From Sabellastarte sp. h YS-2021 (Eukaryota > Annelida > Polychaeta > Sabellida > Sabellidae), in NCBI GenBank assembly GCA_964017235.1, contig OZ024927.1, positions 48,551,293 to 48,615,292 of the forward strand: a stretch of 64,000 nt of DNA, read 5' to 3'. The translations under genes and the position numbers were made by a program. The notes beneath the pieces are model-generated. The model worked only from the letters and a program-made list of their open reading frames with translations, did no database searches and was not told where the DNA came from. Below are positions 1 to 11,700 of the stretch, piece by piece; position 1 is the first letter of the stretch, and each line of letters starts with the position of its first letter.

Positions 1-248
1 GAAACCAATGGGTACTGAAAATAGCTGTACTTAAGTATTACTCAGTAAGCAAAAGAGGTACAACAGCCAAAAGCAATCCCAAGCAAGCTACTGACCCAAT
101 AAGCCTGCATACCAAATTTGGTGACAATAGCTCTAATACTTTTCCTTTAAATGAGCGGAAACCATGCGTGACGCCGGACATCGGACAACGGACATCGGAC
201 GGCGGAAAAAGCAAAAATAATATATCCACCCCCCAGGGGGTGGACATA
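1..248 (-). mobile_element. HINE-like element, 5' end, cut by window edge
   Basis: Read on the minus strand, this begins at about 247 with a near-perfect palindrome (GTCCACCCCCT/GGGGGGTGGA) followed by a GC-rich segment of repeated GTCCGATGTCCG-like words. The same order (terminal hairpin, ATATTAT or TATGGATT, CpG-rich stretch, then AT-rich repeat) recurs at 9,325, 19,967, 59,300 and 63,450. I interpret it as the 5' end of a Helentron-type non-autonomous element. The rest lies outside the window. It interrupts the MITE copy at 249-540. Confidence 0.5.
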
Positions 249-540
249 ATAACCACGAGTAAACAATATGCAGCTATATGCGGTAAATATGGTAATATCT
301 ACAGAAACCAGTTAAAATAGGTGAAATGATGAATTTTTTTGTTAAAATATAGCATAACTTTCATATAAAATACTTAAAAAATCAGTTTAATACTGATACA
401 CCAAAGAAAACATATAACAGTACACTGAAGGGAAAGAAGAAATATATATTGCTATTATTATTATTATTATTATATATGGTCCCTTGTAATACACATTGAT
501 GTCGACTGTTAGTCGGCACACATGGTAGCGAAAGGGTTAA
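249..540 (+). mobile_element. piggyBac-type MITE, right-hand part
   Basis: About 290 bp closely matches 57,256-57,493 and ends in the same terminal sequence GTAGCGAAAGGGTTAA. The left half of the MITE is missing because the HINE at 1-248 abuts it. The intact copy at 57,059-57,493 shows TTAA at both ends and CCCTTT termini, as in piggyBac-type elements. No coding capacity. Confidence 0.65.
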
Positions 541-965
541 TACTTTTGATGATATTTGACATTTACTTCTTCTGTTATTAGCTATAAATGAGAAAATAGC
601 TATTACTCACTCATGGCATGCAATAGAACCCCAAACTATGTACCATCTTATAGCTAAGGACAAAGTAGCTGAACAACATATTTCAAGAAAAAACTCTAAC
701 TGCAATTTTTTTGGAGTTATGAGTCCTTTACTCAAAGTAGCTAAAATTGCTATTACTCTCTTATCTTTAGGCCTAAGTCCACAAAACCAAAAAAATGTTC
801 AAGGACATGAAAATTTATTAGGACAATCAATTTACAAAAAATCTGTAGTTGTAGCAGTTTTGGAGAAATCTGCCCGACACACTAATGCATGCACGCACCG
901 ACCCACGCACGCACAGGATGCATTTTATAATCTCCCGGGCTAAAGCACGGCGGGAGATAATAAAC
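541..965 (-). mobile_element. HINE-like element, third family, 5' end at 965
   Basis: On the minus strand this starts with a hairpin (TCTCCCGCC...GGGAGATTATAAAA) at 928-964 followed by GCATCCTGTGCGTGCGTG. The same start occurs in plus orientation at 63,849. The interior at 620-900 contains words (GTAGCTAAAATTGCTATTACTC and similar) shared with the degenerate repeat at 18,830-19,150. No CTAG terminus is visible to the left, so the element seems 3'-truncated. Confidence 0.45.
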
Positions 966-2560
966 CTTTGACCTTGAAGGAGAGGTTCAAAACAAAAGCT
1001 AACCCAAGCAATATTTACACCCTTTTGATTTTCCTCGCTTGACATACAGACATCTTAGACTGATAACAAATTAGATACAAATCTAAATTTGGGACAATGG
1101 GATCACTTTAAATAAAACAGTCAAAAATAGTAATTTTTCAGCCAAGATAGACATAATTCATGTTAGAATCCATTATACATTCATTGCTTAAATCTTTGTC
1201 TCAAAAATGTGAATAATCCATATCTCAACACAAATTCTTTGTTTGAAAGGATACATATTTCAATATTTTTTTCATTTGTGCCAGTTTCTTCATGATCACT
1301 TGCTGCGACTCTACCATCTGCAATGAAAGTAATAGGTCCTTATCAAATATGAAGATATTAAAATAGATGTAAATAGAATTTACATAAACCTGTACAATCA
1401 CCACATTCATAAGACATGGTTCATCAACATTTGCAGAATCAAGCTATGTTAGGTCGATGATTCATGAATAACAGAAATTCACAACACCCACAGAAATACC
1501 ATTATCAAAGTTATAGGTATACTGACAGGCACCTTCAGATGGATGGAAGAGTCACATACACTGAGCAACATACATCAATATTACATGCAGTCAAACGAAT
1601 CTAGTCAGGTGTTATGTGACTCAGTATGTGACTCAAATTTTAATTTCATTGTATAGGTTCAATACCTGTACGTGTATTCCATGTTTATTTCTTGTAAGAA
1701 AGTGACATTTTAAACCCTGCATGAGTTGCCCTGAAATAGCTAAAAACTACTAATTTGGTGTGTCACATGCTTAGCTAACATAACCAATATCTATGAAAGC
1801 TAGTACACATTTTTAGATGAACTGGCGAATTAGTCATCAAAATCCATTACATACAGGCAGGTGTATACGGATACACCTTATGGGTTTTGAGGACTAATTG
1901 TGATGATTTTGATAACGATGGTGCATATTTGTTGACGAACTTAGGCATTAATCTTAAAAATCCACTAAGTACAACCTGACAGATGTCAAGTCTTCAGGAC
2001 ACATAAATACTCGGACCAAAAATCTGGAGCAAAAGGAGAGGAAGTATACTGCATTACATCAAACAGAATTTCAACCATAAAAATGCCAAAAGAAACATTA
2101 CTGCTTTTTAAAAATCATTCAAGTGACATACTGCAATTCTCCACAGAGGGTGTTTGTTGTCTATTGGCATTAAAATTGATAACAGTATCACTGAATGAAG
2201 TACCAAGGAGCTATACTGGTTACAGTGTTCCCTATTTTGCACACTGAAATGCAAAACACATGGTCCTTTGAGTGTGGCTACCCAACATAAATGTGGGTGC
2301 TATATTTGATGAAATAGGAGATAAAAGTGACTTGACTAATAGTAATCATACTGTATGACACTCTGCCAAGTATGAAGAAGGTGTGTGCATAAAGCTGGTG
2401 TAACTTATGAATTAAACACAATGACATTTCATGTTTTGGTTGTAAATCTTCAGAAATCCACAATACCAAACCCAATCACCTATTTTTATGTCAGAAGGTA
2501 TATGTTATTTATGAGTGACGAATAATTGATCAGCAGTTTGACAAATGTTTTCATGACTGT
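966..2560. other. Unannotated AT-rich stretch
   Basis: No gene, RNA or clear repeat boundary seen. Reading frames are short, with no recognisable domain. Confidence 0.5.
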
Positions 2561-2567
2561 CATATTG

Positions 2568-2938
2568 ACGTCATCGTGTACCGTGATATCATCATATCGC
2601 CGATGTTTGAAGTCCGCACACGATATCGAGCTTTGTTTTCATAGGTCGATTTCTGGGGTTTAGTTATTATATTAATGAAAAGTATTTATGTGGGTGTACA
2701 TAAGCCAGAACTCGTAACTGGAAATGGCTTTCAGTTTATTCTAAAATGAATATTCTTGGATTTTACCCTTAATAAAGTAAAAATCTTTGTTCTTTCGGAG
2801 AATTTACAGGGTTTATAATGTTTTGAATTAAAAATATGAAGTTGAAATGTAGATATTAACTTAAGTGATAAATACCGCGATATCGCCCACTGTTTTGTTC
2901 ACGGTATCGAGACAGCAAACTTCCCAACGATGACGTGT
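2568..2938. repeat. Possible short inverted-repeat element
   Basis: GACGTCATCGTGTACCGTGATATC near 2,570 is mirrored imperfectly by CACGGTATCGAG...AACGATGACGTG near 2,900-2,937, with ATATCG words in both arms. This looks like a decayed MITE with internally repeated termini. No target duplication resolved. Confidence 0.3.
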
Positions 2939-3484
2939 AATTTTATGTAAATCAGTGAAACAGCTAACACATGCCACAATGCTGCCCTTATTATACACAA
3001 CTATTATAGTGACCTGTGTGATTGCCTTTCATGTGTCACAGTTTCTCCTTACTCAGGAACATTTAGTTAATCCTTCCAAAGGTTAAATTGGCCTCTTTTT
3101 AAGCCTTTAATAATACTACCTCAAAGACAGTTGTTTTAGAACATTCAATCAAAGAGGGACAATTAAAGGTCCCTTGATATTTCAAAGTTATTTATTTTAA
3201 CATTTGTGTGTTATATTTAGTATTCTTTGACGACAAGTTGATTATTTGAAAAGTTTATGTATGAAAGTTTAAAATGAATTTGACTTATGAGTGCTACAAA
3301 ATCAATTCATTATTGTTTTGAAGTTTATTTAAAGTGATGATTTTATGACAATTAATTCATTATTGTATCAAAGTCCATTTAAAGTATTAATTTATATGAA
3401 AACTAATTCATTACAGAATTAAAATCCATGTTAAGTGATCATTTTTCTACAACCTCCTTCTGAAAAATAGCAAAGGGTAAATTG

Positions 3485-3625
3485 TAATAGAAAAATAATA
3501 GAAAGTAATAGATAGAATTTCAATCTATTACTATTACTATTACATTTGAAAAATTTCAATCTATTACTATTACTATTACATCGAAGTTGACTCCAATCTA
3601 TTACTTTTCTATTACTTCTATTACT
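3485..3625. repeat. TATTAC/GTAATA low-complexity palindromic tract
   Basis: AATAGAAAGTAATAGATAGA followed by two near-identical copies of TTTCAATCTATTACTATTAC and a further ATTACTTCTATTACTT run. The two halves are partly complementary and could fold back. Confidence 0.6.
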
Positions 3626-4214
3626 TTGTTTACAAGTCTGCTGCTGGATAGCTGAAGCTCCTATAGTGATCTATGGAGTTTTTGTGTTTGTAAAAATTTA
3701 CATTTAGTTATAATTTCAGATATTTTTGTAGATCAAGTTCACTTTACTTCACACTGAAATATGAATTACAGTTACATTAAAAACATAGTATTTGATCAAA
3801 TTGTACAGTGTCGTAGTTAAACCCTGGGTTAAATAGAAGCAATCACGTAAGGCTGGAAATACACCTGTCCTTATTCTCGTGCATACCTGTACCTGCGTCC
3901 ACACCCATAATACCCTAGATATTTTGGCATAATACAATTTTTTTTTTTTTGTATCCGGACTTTGATGAAATTTACCTGTGCATTTTGAATTTCCCTCTCT
4001 TACTCTCCAATAGCTAAAAGGACACATGTCCTTTTACCTTTTGCCCATACATATGTCATTTTGTCCCCAGACTTTGATGACATTGACAACACCTGTGCAT
4101 TCTAAATTTCCCTCTCTTGTTCTCCAATAGCTAAAACGACACATGTCCTTTTGGCTTTTTTCCCATACATATGTCCTTCTTGCATCAGACTTTCAGGAAT
4201 TGTGGCACAGAGTG

Positions 4215-4430
4215 ATAAATATTTGTCTGCTCACTTGAAGTTAAGCATCAATGGGCTATGTTAGTACTTGGATGGGTGACTGTCTCAGTTCGGGACCAGC
4301 TGTGGGACGTATCTAAGTTGGAATTTCTTTCTGTCATGAGACTTCCACAAATTCTAGTGCACTACTCGTGTCTCTGATGGCTTTGCACTCGCGCTAGGGG
4401 ACCAAAACACCTTTTGGCCTTGTTTTTAAT
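4215..4430 (+). mobile_element. 5S rRNA-derived SINE
   Basis: The segment at 4,233-4,285 reads TGAAGTTAAGCATC, TTAGTACTTGGATGGGTGAC, the diagnostic internal region of eukaryotic 5S rRNA (A and C boxes). It lacks the 5S 5' start and runs into an unrelated body ending CTTTTGGCCTTGTTT. A second copy with the same head-body join is at 59,090-59,235, so this is a SINE3-like 5S-derived retroposon rather than a 5S gene. Confidence 0.65.
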
Positions 4431-4589
4431 AGAGATGGAAGCTCACTGTATTGTACAAAAATATCTAGCTAGGGTTGTTCATTTTTACCATGACATAATG
4501 TCTAATTAATCTTCTGGTCTGCTTGCACTGCTATTTCAGCCCATCAGGTTACTTAATTTTTCTGTATATTTAACTTTCAGTAGTTACCA

Positions 4590-5065
4590 TGATGCATTGT
4601 CCAAATTAATTGGACCTCTGCCATTTTTTTGGCAACTGAAATATTCATTGAAACTTGGTAAGGGTAGTCTTCACAGATACCTTGTGGGTCAAAATTTTGC
4701 CGAAATTGCTCTATCTGGCACAGTTTTCGAGATACAAGCATTTTTGTGTTATGTTAATTTTGCGAAAAAATTGAAAATTCAAAATGGCCGCCATTTTTGG
4801 CAGTACACAAATTTTTGAAAACTGGGTCACCTACTTAGAAGAGGTACCCTATAGATCAAAAATTTTGTCAAAATCGCTCTATCAAGCATGGTTTTTCGAG
4901 AGACAAGCACTTTTGAAAAAAATTTGAAAATTCAAAATGACCGCCATTTTTGGCAAGTGAAATATTCGTTGAAACTTGGAAAGGCTAGTCTTCACAGATA
5001 CCCTGTGGGTCAAAAATTTTGCCGAAATCCCACTAGTAAATTTTTATTTTTTGAAGAAAATTGTT
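4590..5065. repeat. Degenerate satellite, about 3 units of the 169-bp type
   Basis: Repeated words AAAATGGCCGCCATTTTTGG, GGTCAAAATTTTGCCGAAA and CGAGATACAAGCATTTTTGT occur in the order seen in the cleaner array at 17,611-18,400. Open frames across it are translations of the satellite. Confidence 0.7.
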
Positions 5066-6047
5066 TCAAAAAGTACTCATATATCACTTATTGTTCTATA
5101 TGTGTACCTTATGAGCCTATATTTCCCATTTTGTGTAGACCTTGTGCAAGTCCTTCCTTAGTGCTGTTACGGTCACGGGCAAGCACGGTAGCAATTACCG
5201 GTTGTCTTTAAGTTGTAACAGAAAAAGCAAAAAGTTGAACTTAACAAATTTATTTAATAGTCAACAATAACTAGATTGGGCCAACTCGGCGCCAACATAT
5301 CCCCAGACAGGTCATCACTCACGCCACAGGTTTTGATCGGGAATTTTTAAAAACATAATTACCCATTATTATATGAACTTCAGCACATCAATCTACTCTG
5401 TTTATATCTTCCAAGGAAGATGGTGTATCCCCAGACGCCGAATACATAACTCAAATTATATTTTCAATCTTCCTGCAATGATAACTCTAAACCTATTTTC
5501 AAAGTATTTAAATGATTGATGAATGTCCATTCTAAAATAATAATCCCAAAAGAGCATATCTGTTTCTATATTTGTTGACAAATAAAATATTATTTTTAAC
5601 TCAACTCATCATACTTTTCAATCTTCCTTCAAAGTATTTAAATGATTGATGATTCAATGTCCATTCTAAAATTCATAATCCCAAAAGCGCATATCTGTTT
5701 CTATATTTGTTCACAAATAAAATATTATTTAAAAAAAAATTATTTATATTATTATTTTATTATATTATTTTTAGAATTTGCAAATTGTTTTCAGTTATTC
5801 ATTTCCTCTATACCTATATATGTGGTCCATATATATGCAACCTAAATATGTGACACAATCTCAGTTCTGACTCCCCTTTGTGTTATATGTAATGAAGCCC
5901 ACCACCTCCCACCCCCACCCCTCTCCCCTTCTCTACACCTCTCTCACTATTACACAAGATCTGCAACCCCATTGAGTTCTTTGTTTCTCATCTGATATCA
6001 TTAAATACCTTTGTTTATTTAGTGTCACTCAATATAGCTGGAGGTCC

Positions 6048-7183
6048 CAGAGGTGGGTGGGGGGAATCCGGGTGGGGGATGTGGGTTGAGCATAAATGGT
6101 AAACAAACAATCTATATAAAAGGGGTACTCAAATACAAAAAGAATTGAGAATTTTAAGTATGTGATTATCAACTGAAATGAGTTCATAACTGTAGGAGCT
6201 GTGCCAAAATTAACTGAGGCAAGTTGAATAAAACTGGGCTAGTTGAGGGTTAAAAATCCCCTAGTTTTACTACATAAGGATATAATTTCATTAATATTGG
6301 GACTTAAAGCTCACTTAAAGTGTCCATTTTGTCTACTTCAATATGTTTCACCAGTTTCATTTTAAAAAGTGAAAAACTCAGCAAGCAGAGGTGGGTGGGG
6401 GGAATCCGGGTGGGGGATGTGGGTTGGGACTTAGTTTAGTTTATTAGTTTATTATAGTGACATGTATTATGTTGACAAGGATTATACAAAAACTATTGAA
6501 GTAATACCCAGCCCTATATGGGCTTATAAGTCACTTTAAATAGAGAGTTAATAACAAACAGAGCAAACATATTTTGAGGTAAGATACAGTAAATAAAGAC
6601 AGCAATTCAATACATAAAAATTAACAATATAATTTACTTTTTCTTTCTTGCCACAAATCAAAAATAAAATTAATAACCATATTGACATTCATATGAGTTA
6701 ATACCCTTGATAATTGATCTATTAATAATTCAGATTTATCTATATTTAAAATTTTGAAATATTTCATACGAATCAGCTCTAAAGCTGGACAAACACAAAC
6801 AAAATGTATCTCATCTTCTACATCTTTTTTACACAGTTTACATGTTCTCTCAAAGAGATGGAGTGCTACAGCAAAAATGGTAAACAAACAATCTATATAA
6901 AAGGGGTACTCAAATACAAAAAGAATTGAGAATTTTAAGTATGTGATTATCAACTGAAATGAGTTCATAACTGTAGGAGCTGTGTCAAAATTAACTGAGG
7001 CAAGTTGAATAAAACTGGGCTAGTTGAGGGTTAAAAATCCCCTAGTTTTACTACATACGGATATAATTTCATTAATATTGGGACTTAAAGCTCACTTAAA
7101 GTGTCCATTTTGTCTACTTGAATATGTTTAACCGGCGTTTAACCAGTTTCATTTTAAAAAGTTAAAAACTCAGCAAGCAGAGG
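6048..7183. repeat. Tandem duplication of about 340 bp, interrupted by a LINE fragment
   Basis: AGAGGTGGGTGGGGGGAATC begins at about 6,048 and again at about 6,386. The block beginning AATGGTAAACAAACAATC occurs at 6,092-6,386 and 6,875-7,175 with few differences. Between the second GC-rich head and the second body lies the LINE 3' fragment at 6,428-6,872, placing it inside a repeat unit. Confidence 0.75.
6428..6875 (-). pseudogene. Non-LTR retrotransposon 3' fragment (C-terminal zinc-knuckle-like region)
   Basis: The minus-strand frame at 6,621-6,875 encodes about 85 aa with C-x2-C-x8-H-x5-C spacing (CKLCKKDVEDEIHFVCVCP) followed by IRMKYFK. This matches the C-x-x-C...D-E-x-H-F-L-x-x-C-P-x-Y tail found after the reverse transcriptase of many Jockey/I-like LINEs, and a short noncoding 3' region follows. 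No RT domain is present, so it is a 5'-truncated dead insertion. The upstream residues of the frame come from the surrounding repeat. Family placement is inference from the motif; the exact clade cannot be given. Confidence 0.55.
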
Positions 7184-7282
7184 TATAACACACAAAAATA
7201 AGTTCTTAAAAGACTAAGATAGCCATAACATTATTAATATTCAAAATTTAAATAGACAGGCATTTCCTTTTAAAAATTCAAA

Positions 7283-9130
7283 GATTTCAGCTCTATAACC
7301 CACATAGTTTGACAGTTACTGGGCTTTAAAGTGGCATAATGTCCATAAATTGGGTTTCTGTGGGCATTTTACAATTGTTAAAGAGACCTTAGCAATTAAA
7401 CTACAGATCTGAAACTTTTTGGGGGACATACATAACAAACAAAAATTATATATAATACAGTTTAAGACTTGTCACACTAAGCATTTCCAAATAACAGGGC
7501 AAAATACGGAAAAAATGTCCAAAAAGGCACTTGGGCGAGTGTCTATGGCCCTCATACACAGGTTAAATGTCTACTAAAAACCTTGATTTTCGCCATATGT
7601 AAAAAGGACATAATAATGCATTCCCAGATGGGATTTCAGCTCCATCAATCACATAGTTTAACAGTCACAGGGCTTAAAGGTGGCAAAAAGTCCAAATATT
7701 GGGTCTCTGTGGGCCTTTTAGAGATCTCGATGTGGCTTTCAAATTAAAGCTTCAGACTTAAAATTTGTTACATAATAAGATTACACATAGAATATGTATC
7801 TAATAAAGTTTGAAACTTCTCAGACTTACCATTTCCAAGTTACAGAGCAAAATATGTGAAAAATGTCTTAAAAGGGTCACTCAGGTGGGTGTTTAAGGTC
7901 CTCATACACAGGTTAAATGTCTACTTGAAGCCTTGATTTTTGGCACATGTAAAAAGAACATAATAATGTATTCCCAGATGAGATTTCAGCTGTATCAGTC
8001 ACATAGTTTAACAGTCAAAGGCCTTAAAATTGGCAAAAAGTCCAAATACTGGGTCTTTATGGGGCCTTCTAGAGACCTAAATGTGGCCTTCAAATTAAAG
8101 CTTCAGACTTAAAATTTGTCACATACTAAGATTACACATAGAATATGCATCTAATACAGTTTGAAACTTCTTAGACTTACCATTTCCAAGTTACAGGGCA
8201 AAATATGTGAAAAATGTCTAAAAATGGTCACTCGGGTGGGGATTTATGGTCCTCATACACAGGTTAAATGTCTTCTTAAAGCCTTAATTTTTGGCACATA
8301 TATAAATAACATACTAATATCTTCCCAGATAGGATTTGAGCTCTATCAGTCACATAGTTTGACAGTCACAGGGCTTAAAAGTAGCAAAAAGTCCAAATAT
8401 TGGGTCTTTGGGAGCCTTTTAGAGACCTCAATTTGACCTTCAAAATTAAAGCTTCAGACTTAAAATCTGTTACATACTAAGATTACACACAGAATATATA
8501 TCTAATACAGTTTGAAACTTCTCAGACTTACCATTTCCAAGTTACAGGGAAAAAGATGTGAAAAATGTTTTATAAGGGTCACTCGGGTGGGTGTTTATGG
8601 TCCTGATACACAGGTTAACTGTCTATTAAAGGCCTAAATGTTGGGGCACATATAAGAAAACACATAGATATATTCCCAGATGATATTTAACTTAGATGAG
8701 AGACATAGTTTTAAAGCTACAGTGCTTGAAAGTGGCAAAAAGTGCATAAATTGGGTCTTTGTGGGCACTTTTGAGACCTTAAGTCGACCCCTTTGGGTAA
8801 ACCTACAGCCCTAAAATTTTCTACAGACAAGGATTACATATCAAAGTTATACCTAGCACAGTTTGAGACTCATCAGAATTACCACTTCCAAATTATAGGG
8901 CAAAATATGTGAAAAGTATAGCAAAAAATCCCTAAGTGGGGGTATTTATGGGCCTCAAAGACAATTTTCTCCTCAACTTAAAGTCGTGATTTTCGGCACA
9001 TGTACTAAGAACATATTAATGTGTTGTCAGGTAAAATTTCAGCCAGCTGAGCATCATAGTTTGTGACCTACAGGGCTCTAAGTGGCCAAAAGTCCAATTT
9101 TTGACCTTAAGGTGGCCATAAGTTCTTTTT
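7283..9130. repeat. Tandem satellite, about 350-bp unit, about 5.3 copies
   Basis: The phrase GATTTCAGCTCTATNANTCACATAGTTTNACAGTCACAGGGCTTAAA starts at about 7,283, 7,632, 7,982, 8,332, 8,682 and (diverged) 9,029, giving a 347-350 bp period. Other landmarks recur at the same spacing (CTCATACACAGGTTAAATGT, ACTTACCATTTCCAAGTTAC). Copies diverge toward the right end. It forms the core of the HINE at 5,271-9,325. Confidence 0.9.
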
Positions 9131-9329
9131 TACTGGGAGTTTAAGGTCACCTTAAAATAGGGATCTTCCTTTGGGCACCCTTAACATGTGTACCAAGTTT
9201 GAAAAAAAAATATTAATTTGTTTTTGAGTTATCGCGTCCACAAGGAAATTTCTACGGCGGCGGCGGCGGCGGCGGCGCGACGGACCTGAATCCAATATAT
9301 CCCCGACTTTCGTCTGGGGATATAATGAT

Positions 9330-10740
9330 TACAGTCAACTGGTATGCCCTTAACTAAGCACACTAATACAATAACAAGATCTAGCTGACCTGACCACTGA
9401 GATTAAGAATAAGTTTATCCGCCGTATCCCGCAATCTGTTCTGTAATTCGTCCTGTGGTATATTCTGTGATCTGTCCAATGTCCTGTGGTCTGTCCCGTG
9501 ATCTGTCCAGCGTTCACTCACACACAGATATCTATATCCTGTGACCTGTCCCACACTCAACAACACAAAAGGTTCTTGTCCTGCTATCCTTTATATATTC
9601 AATCACACAGAATGTCTGTCTGGAGATATTTAGAGAGTTAACACAACTGTACTGTCTGCTCCAAGATGTGGACAATGTCCAAAATGCAGTAAATTCACTC
9701 TCTGTTATATGAATGTACAATATCCAAAATATCCAAAGTACAATAAATCTGTCCAGATGATGTATCCAGTTCACTCCAGTAAAAGTTCACAGTGATATAA
9801 GCATATATTTTACTCCAAAACACAATAGCTCTCCTTATAGCAAGCGAATACAAAGTTCACTTGTGGTCAGATGTACATTCCTTATATACATTCATAGATT
9901 GCTCTGGAACTGTACAGAACCAACTCAGAAAAGCTTGAGCCATCTAGGCCAAAGGAGGAAGTTCTAGAAACTACTGGCAATTGGGTTTCCCCAAATCTAT
10001 CATAACCACTGAGGGGGGGATTTCCCCCAGTCTGTGAACAGATCAATAAACACTAAAACACAAAAATCAATAACTCCCTTACTTCAAATGTCAACACACA
10101 AAAAGAACCAACAACACAATTATCTTTCATGACAATGTATAAACATAAAGCCCAAATTAAACAATGCACCAATATAGTGCTCAATACATGCAATATACAA
10201 TGTACTAATATAGTGTCCAATATATGTAACAAGTGCATTATGATTCTCTGAGAGCATTTCCCTCCAGAAGGAAGGACCTTGTTCACTCACCTGGAAGTAA
10301 CTAGAGCCACCTATGAAGGAAATAAGAACTATTGTACCCTCAGGTTTTTCAACAGCCATATAACTCAAACTTTCCCTACAAAGTTTATATGGTAACAGTA
10401 TGGCTCACCAGGACTCACCCAAAGTTAAAAGGGCATATCTGCTTCACTTACACAGTGGCTAAGTTTGCTCTTGTTGAGCTGTGAGAGAACTTTGTGGTCT
10501 GATCTCATTTCCCATAAAGTTTATATTGCAAGTGTTTTCAGCAAGACTTACCCAAAGTCAAAAGGGTTTATTTACAAGACTTACACATTCTCTGAATGTG
10601 CTGTTATAGAACTATGAGAGCAATGCCATAGATAAGAGATTAACTGTAGTTTTGTGTTGTGATATAGATGCTGTATTTTCAAACAAGCCCCTGTCTTTTA
10701 GTTTGTTTTAGATCAGACAGAAATATTTTTTCATTCTTAG
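9330..10740. other. Unannotated stretch with local short repeats
   Basis: No gene recognised. 9,430-9,555 is a run of diverged CTGTGGTCTGTCCCGTGATC words. 10,360-10,625 contains two diverged copies of a roughly 160-bp unit (CATAAAGTTTATATNG...CAAGACTTACCCAAAGTNAAAAGGG). Confidence 0.45.
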
Positions 10741-11218
10741 TTCAAATGAAGAGATAGAAATGAATGGAGTAAATATTGCCATGAAACTTTTAAATCACAA
10801 GTTTGAATTAAAACCTTTTCAAATTGAATCCTTGCATAACTTGCTAGATAATAAAGACACATTTTGTTTGTCCCCAAAAAATCTATAATTTATGAACTTG
10901 CTCCTTTGCTGTTTGATTTTAAAAACAAAGGAAACATTGATATGGAAAACCTATACTCAAATGTTATTATCCAGCCTCTGAAGGCCTTAAAGGAAAATGT
11001 GTCTCACTTGAAGTAAAAAAACCTGAGTTGTGTTTATCTGGGAGAAAATGATCAAAATTTAAAAGATGAACTTTTGTCTGGAAAAAGATTTAATTATATT
11101 TTTACATCACCTGAATCTGTGACTGGAGATGGATTTTTTGCTGGCATTTTTTGTAACCGCGCATTTGTGAATAAAGTAAAGTTTCTTGTTGTTGATGAAA
11201 GTCACTGCATTAAAAAGT
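10741..11218 (+). pseudogene. RecQ-like helicase exon, decayed
   Basis: A pyrimidine tract and AG (TTTTTCATTCTTAG) end at 10,740 and a donor GTAAGT begins at about 11,219, so this has the shape of an internal exon. Its translation begins near SNEEIEMNGVNIAMKLL and includes ELKPFQIESLHNLLDNKDTF (helicase motif 0/Q-like region), VIIQPLKALKENV (motif Ia-like), YLGEN, YIFTSPESV (motif Ib/TSPE) and FLVVDESHCI (Walker B/DExH box as in RecQ). Two defects are visible. The Walker A loop is reduced to LSPKKS where T-G-x-G-K-S is expected, and an in-frame TAA lies at about 11,013 after SHLK. No further helicase exons are recognised downstream. It could be a relic of a host RecQ-like paralogue or of a helicase-bearing transposon. 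Confidence 0.6.
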
Positions 11219-11700
11219 GTAAGTTAAATATTATTTATACATTTATTTGCTTTTATACATATATATACAATTACATTTGCAGATATTTCATGTGATCCTA
11301 TGGAGAAATGACAAAGTAAAGTTATCTTATTTTAGCAAAACATACATACAATTTAAAATCCTTTTGTCAAGTATTCAGTATCAGTTTAATATTTATTATT
11401 AACATCAAATAACAGTAACTTGTAGAAATTATCAACAAATCAAAGTGAATCGCCAAATCACAGTAAACCATAGAAATTATAATCAAACCTTTTATATTTA
11501 TACTACTTCCACTGAGACTGTAAAATCCAGACTGTTATAAAATGCACTCATTCATTGTCTCAAAAAAAACAACCCAAAGTAGAGACTTGTGAGCAAGTCT
11601 ACATTTTGTGTTTTGTATTTTTTGTCAAAAATTCAAAAATTGAATACGACCCCCACTTTTGGGGAGGAAAATTTTTTTGAAAATTGAAGAGAGTAATTTG
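11219..11700. other. Probable intron or intergenic sequence
   Basis: Begins with a canonical GTAAGT donor after the helicase exon. It is AT-rich with no recognised element. Confidence 0.4.

Larger units (their letters stand above)
5271..9325 (-). mobile_element. HINE (Helentron-type) element with 350-bp satellite core
   Basis: On the minus strand the 5' end at about 9,325 is the hairpin TATCCCCAGACGAAAGTCGGGGATA, then TTGGATTCAGGTCCG and a (GCC)n run. The 3' end at 5,271 is GGGGATATGTTGG, a GC hairpin, then CTAG with TT outside. The same 3' signature ends the plus-strand element at 63,048. Between them lie a 350-bp tandem array (7,283-9,130) and a duplicated block carrying a LINE fragment. 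Helentron-derived elements are known for terminal hairpins, T-T insertion and tandem-repeat cores. No Rep/helicase gene is present. Confidence 0.6.

Noticed and set aside
4225-4300. Functional 5S rRNA gene
   Set aside because: Only the internal region is 5S-like; the 5' start and 3' end are missing, and the body is shared with another copy.
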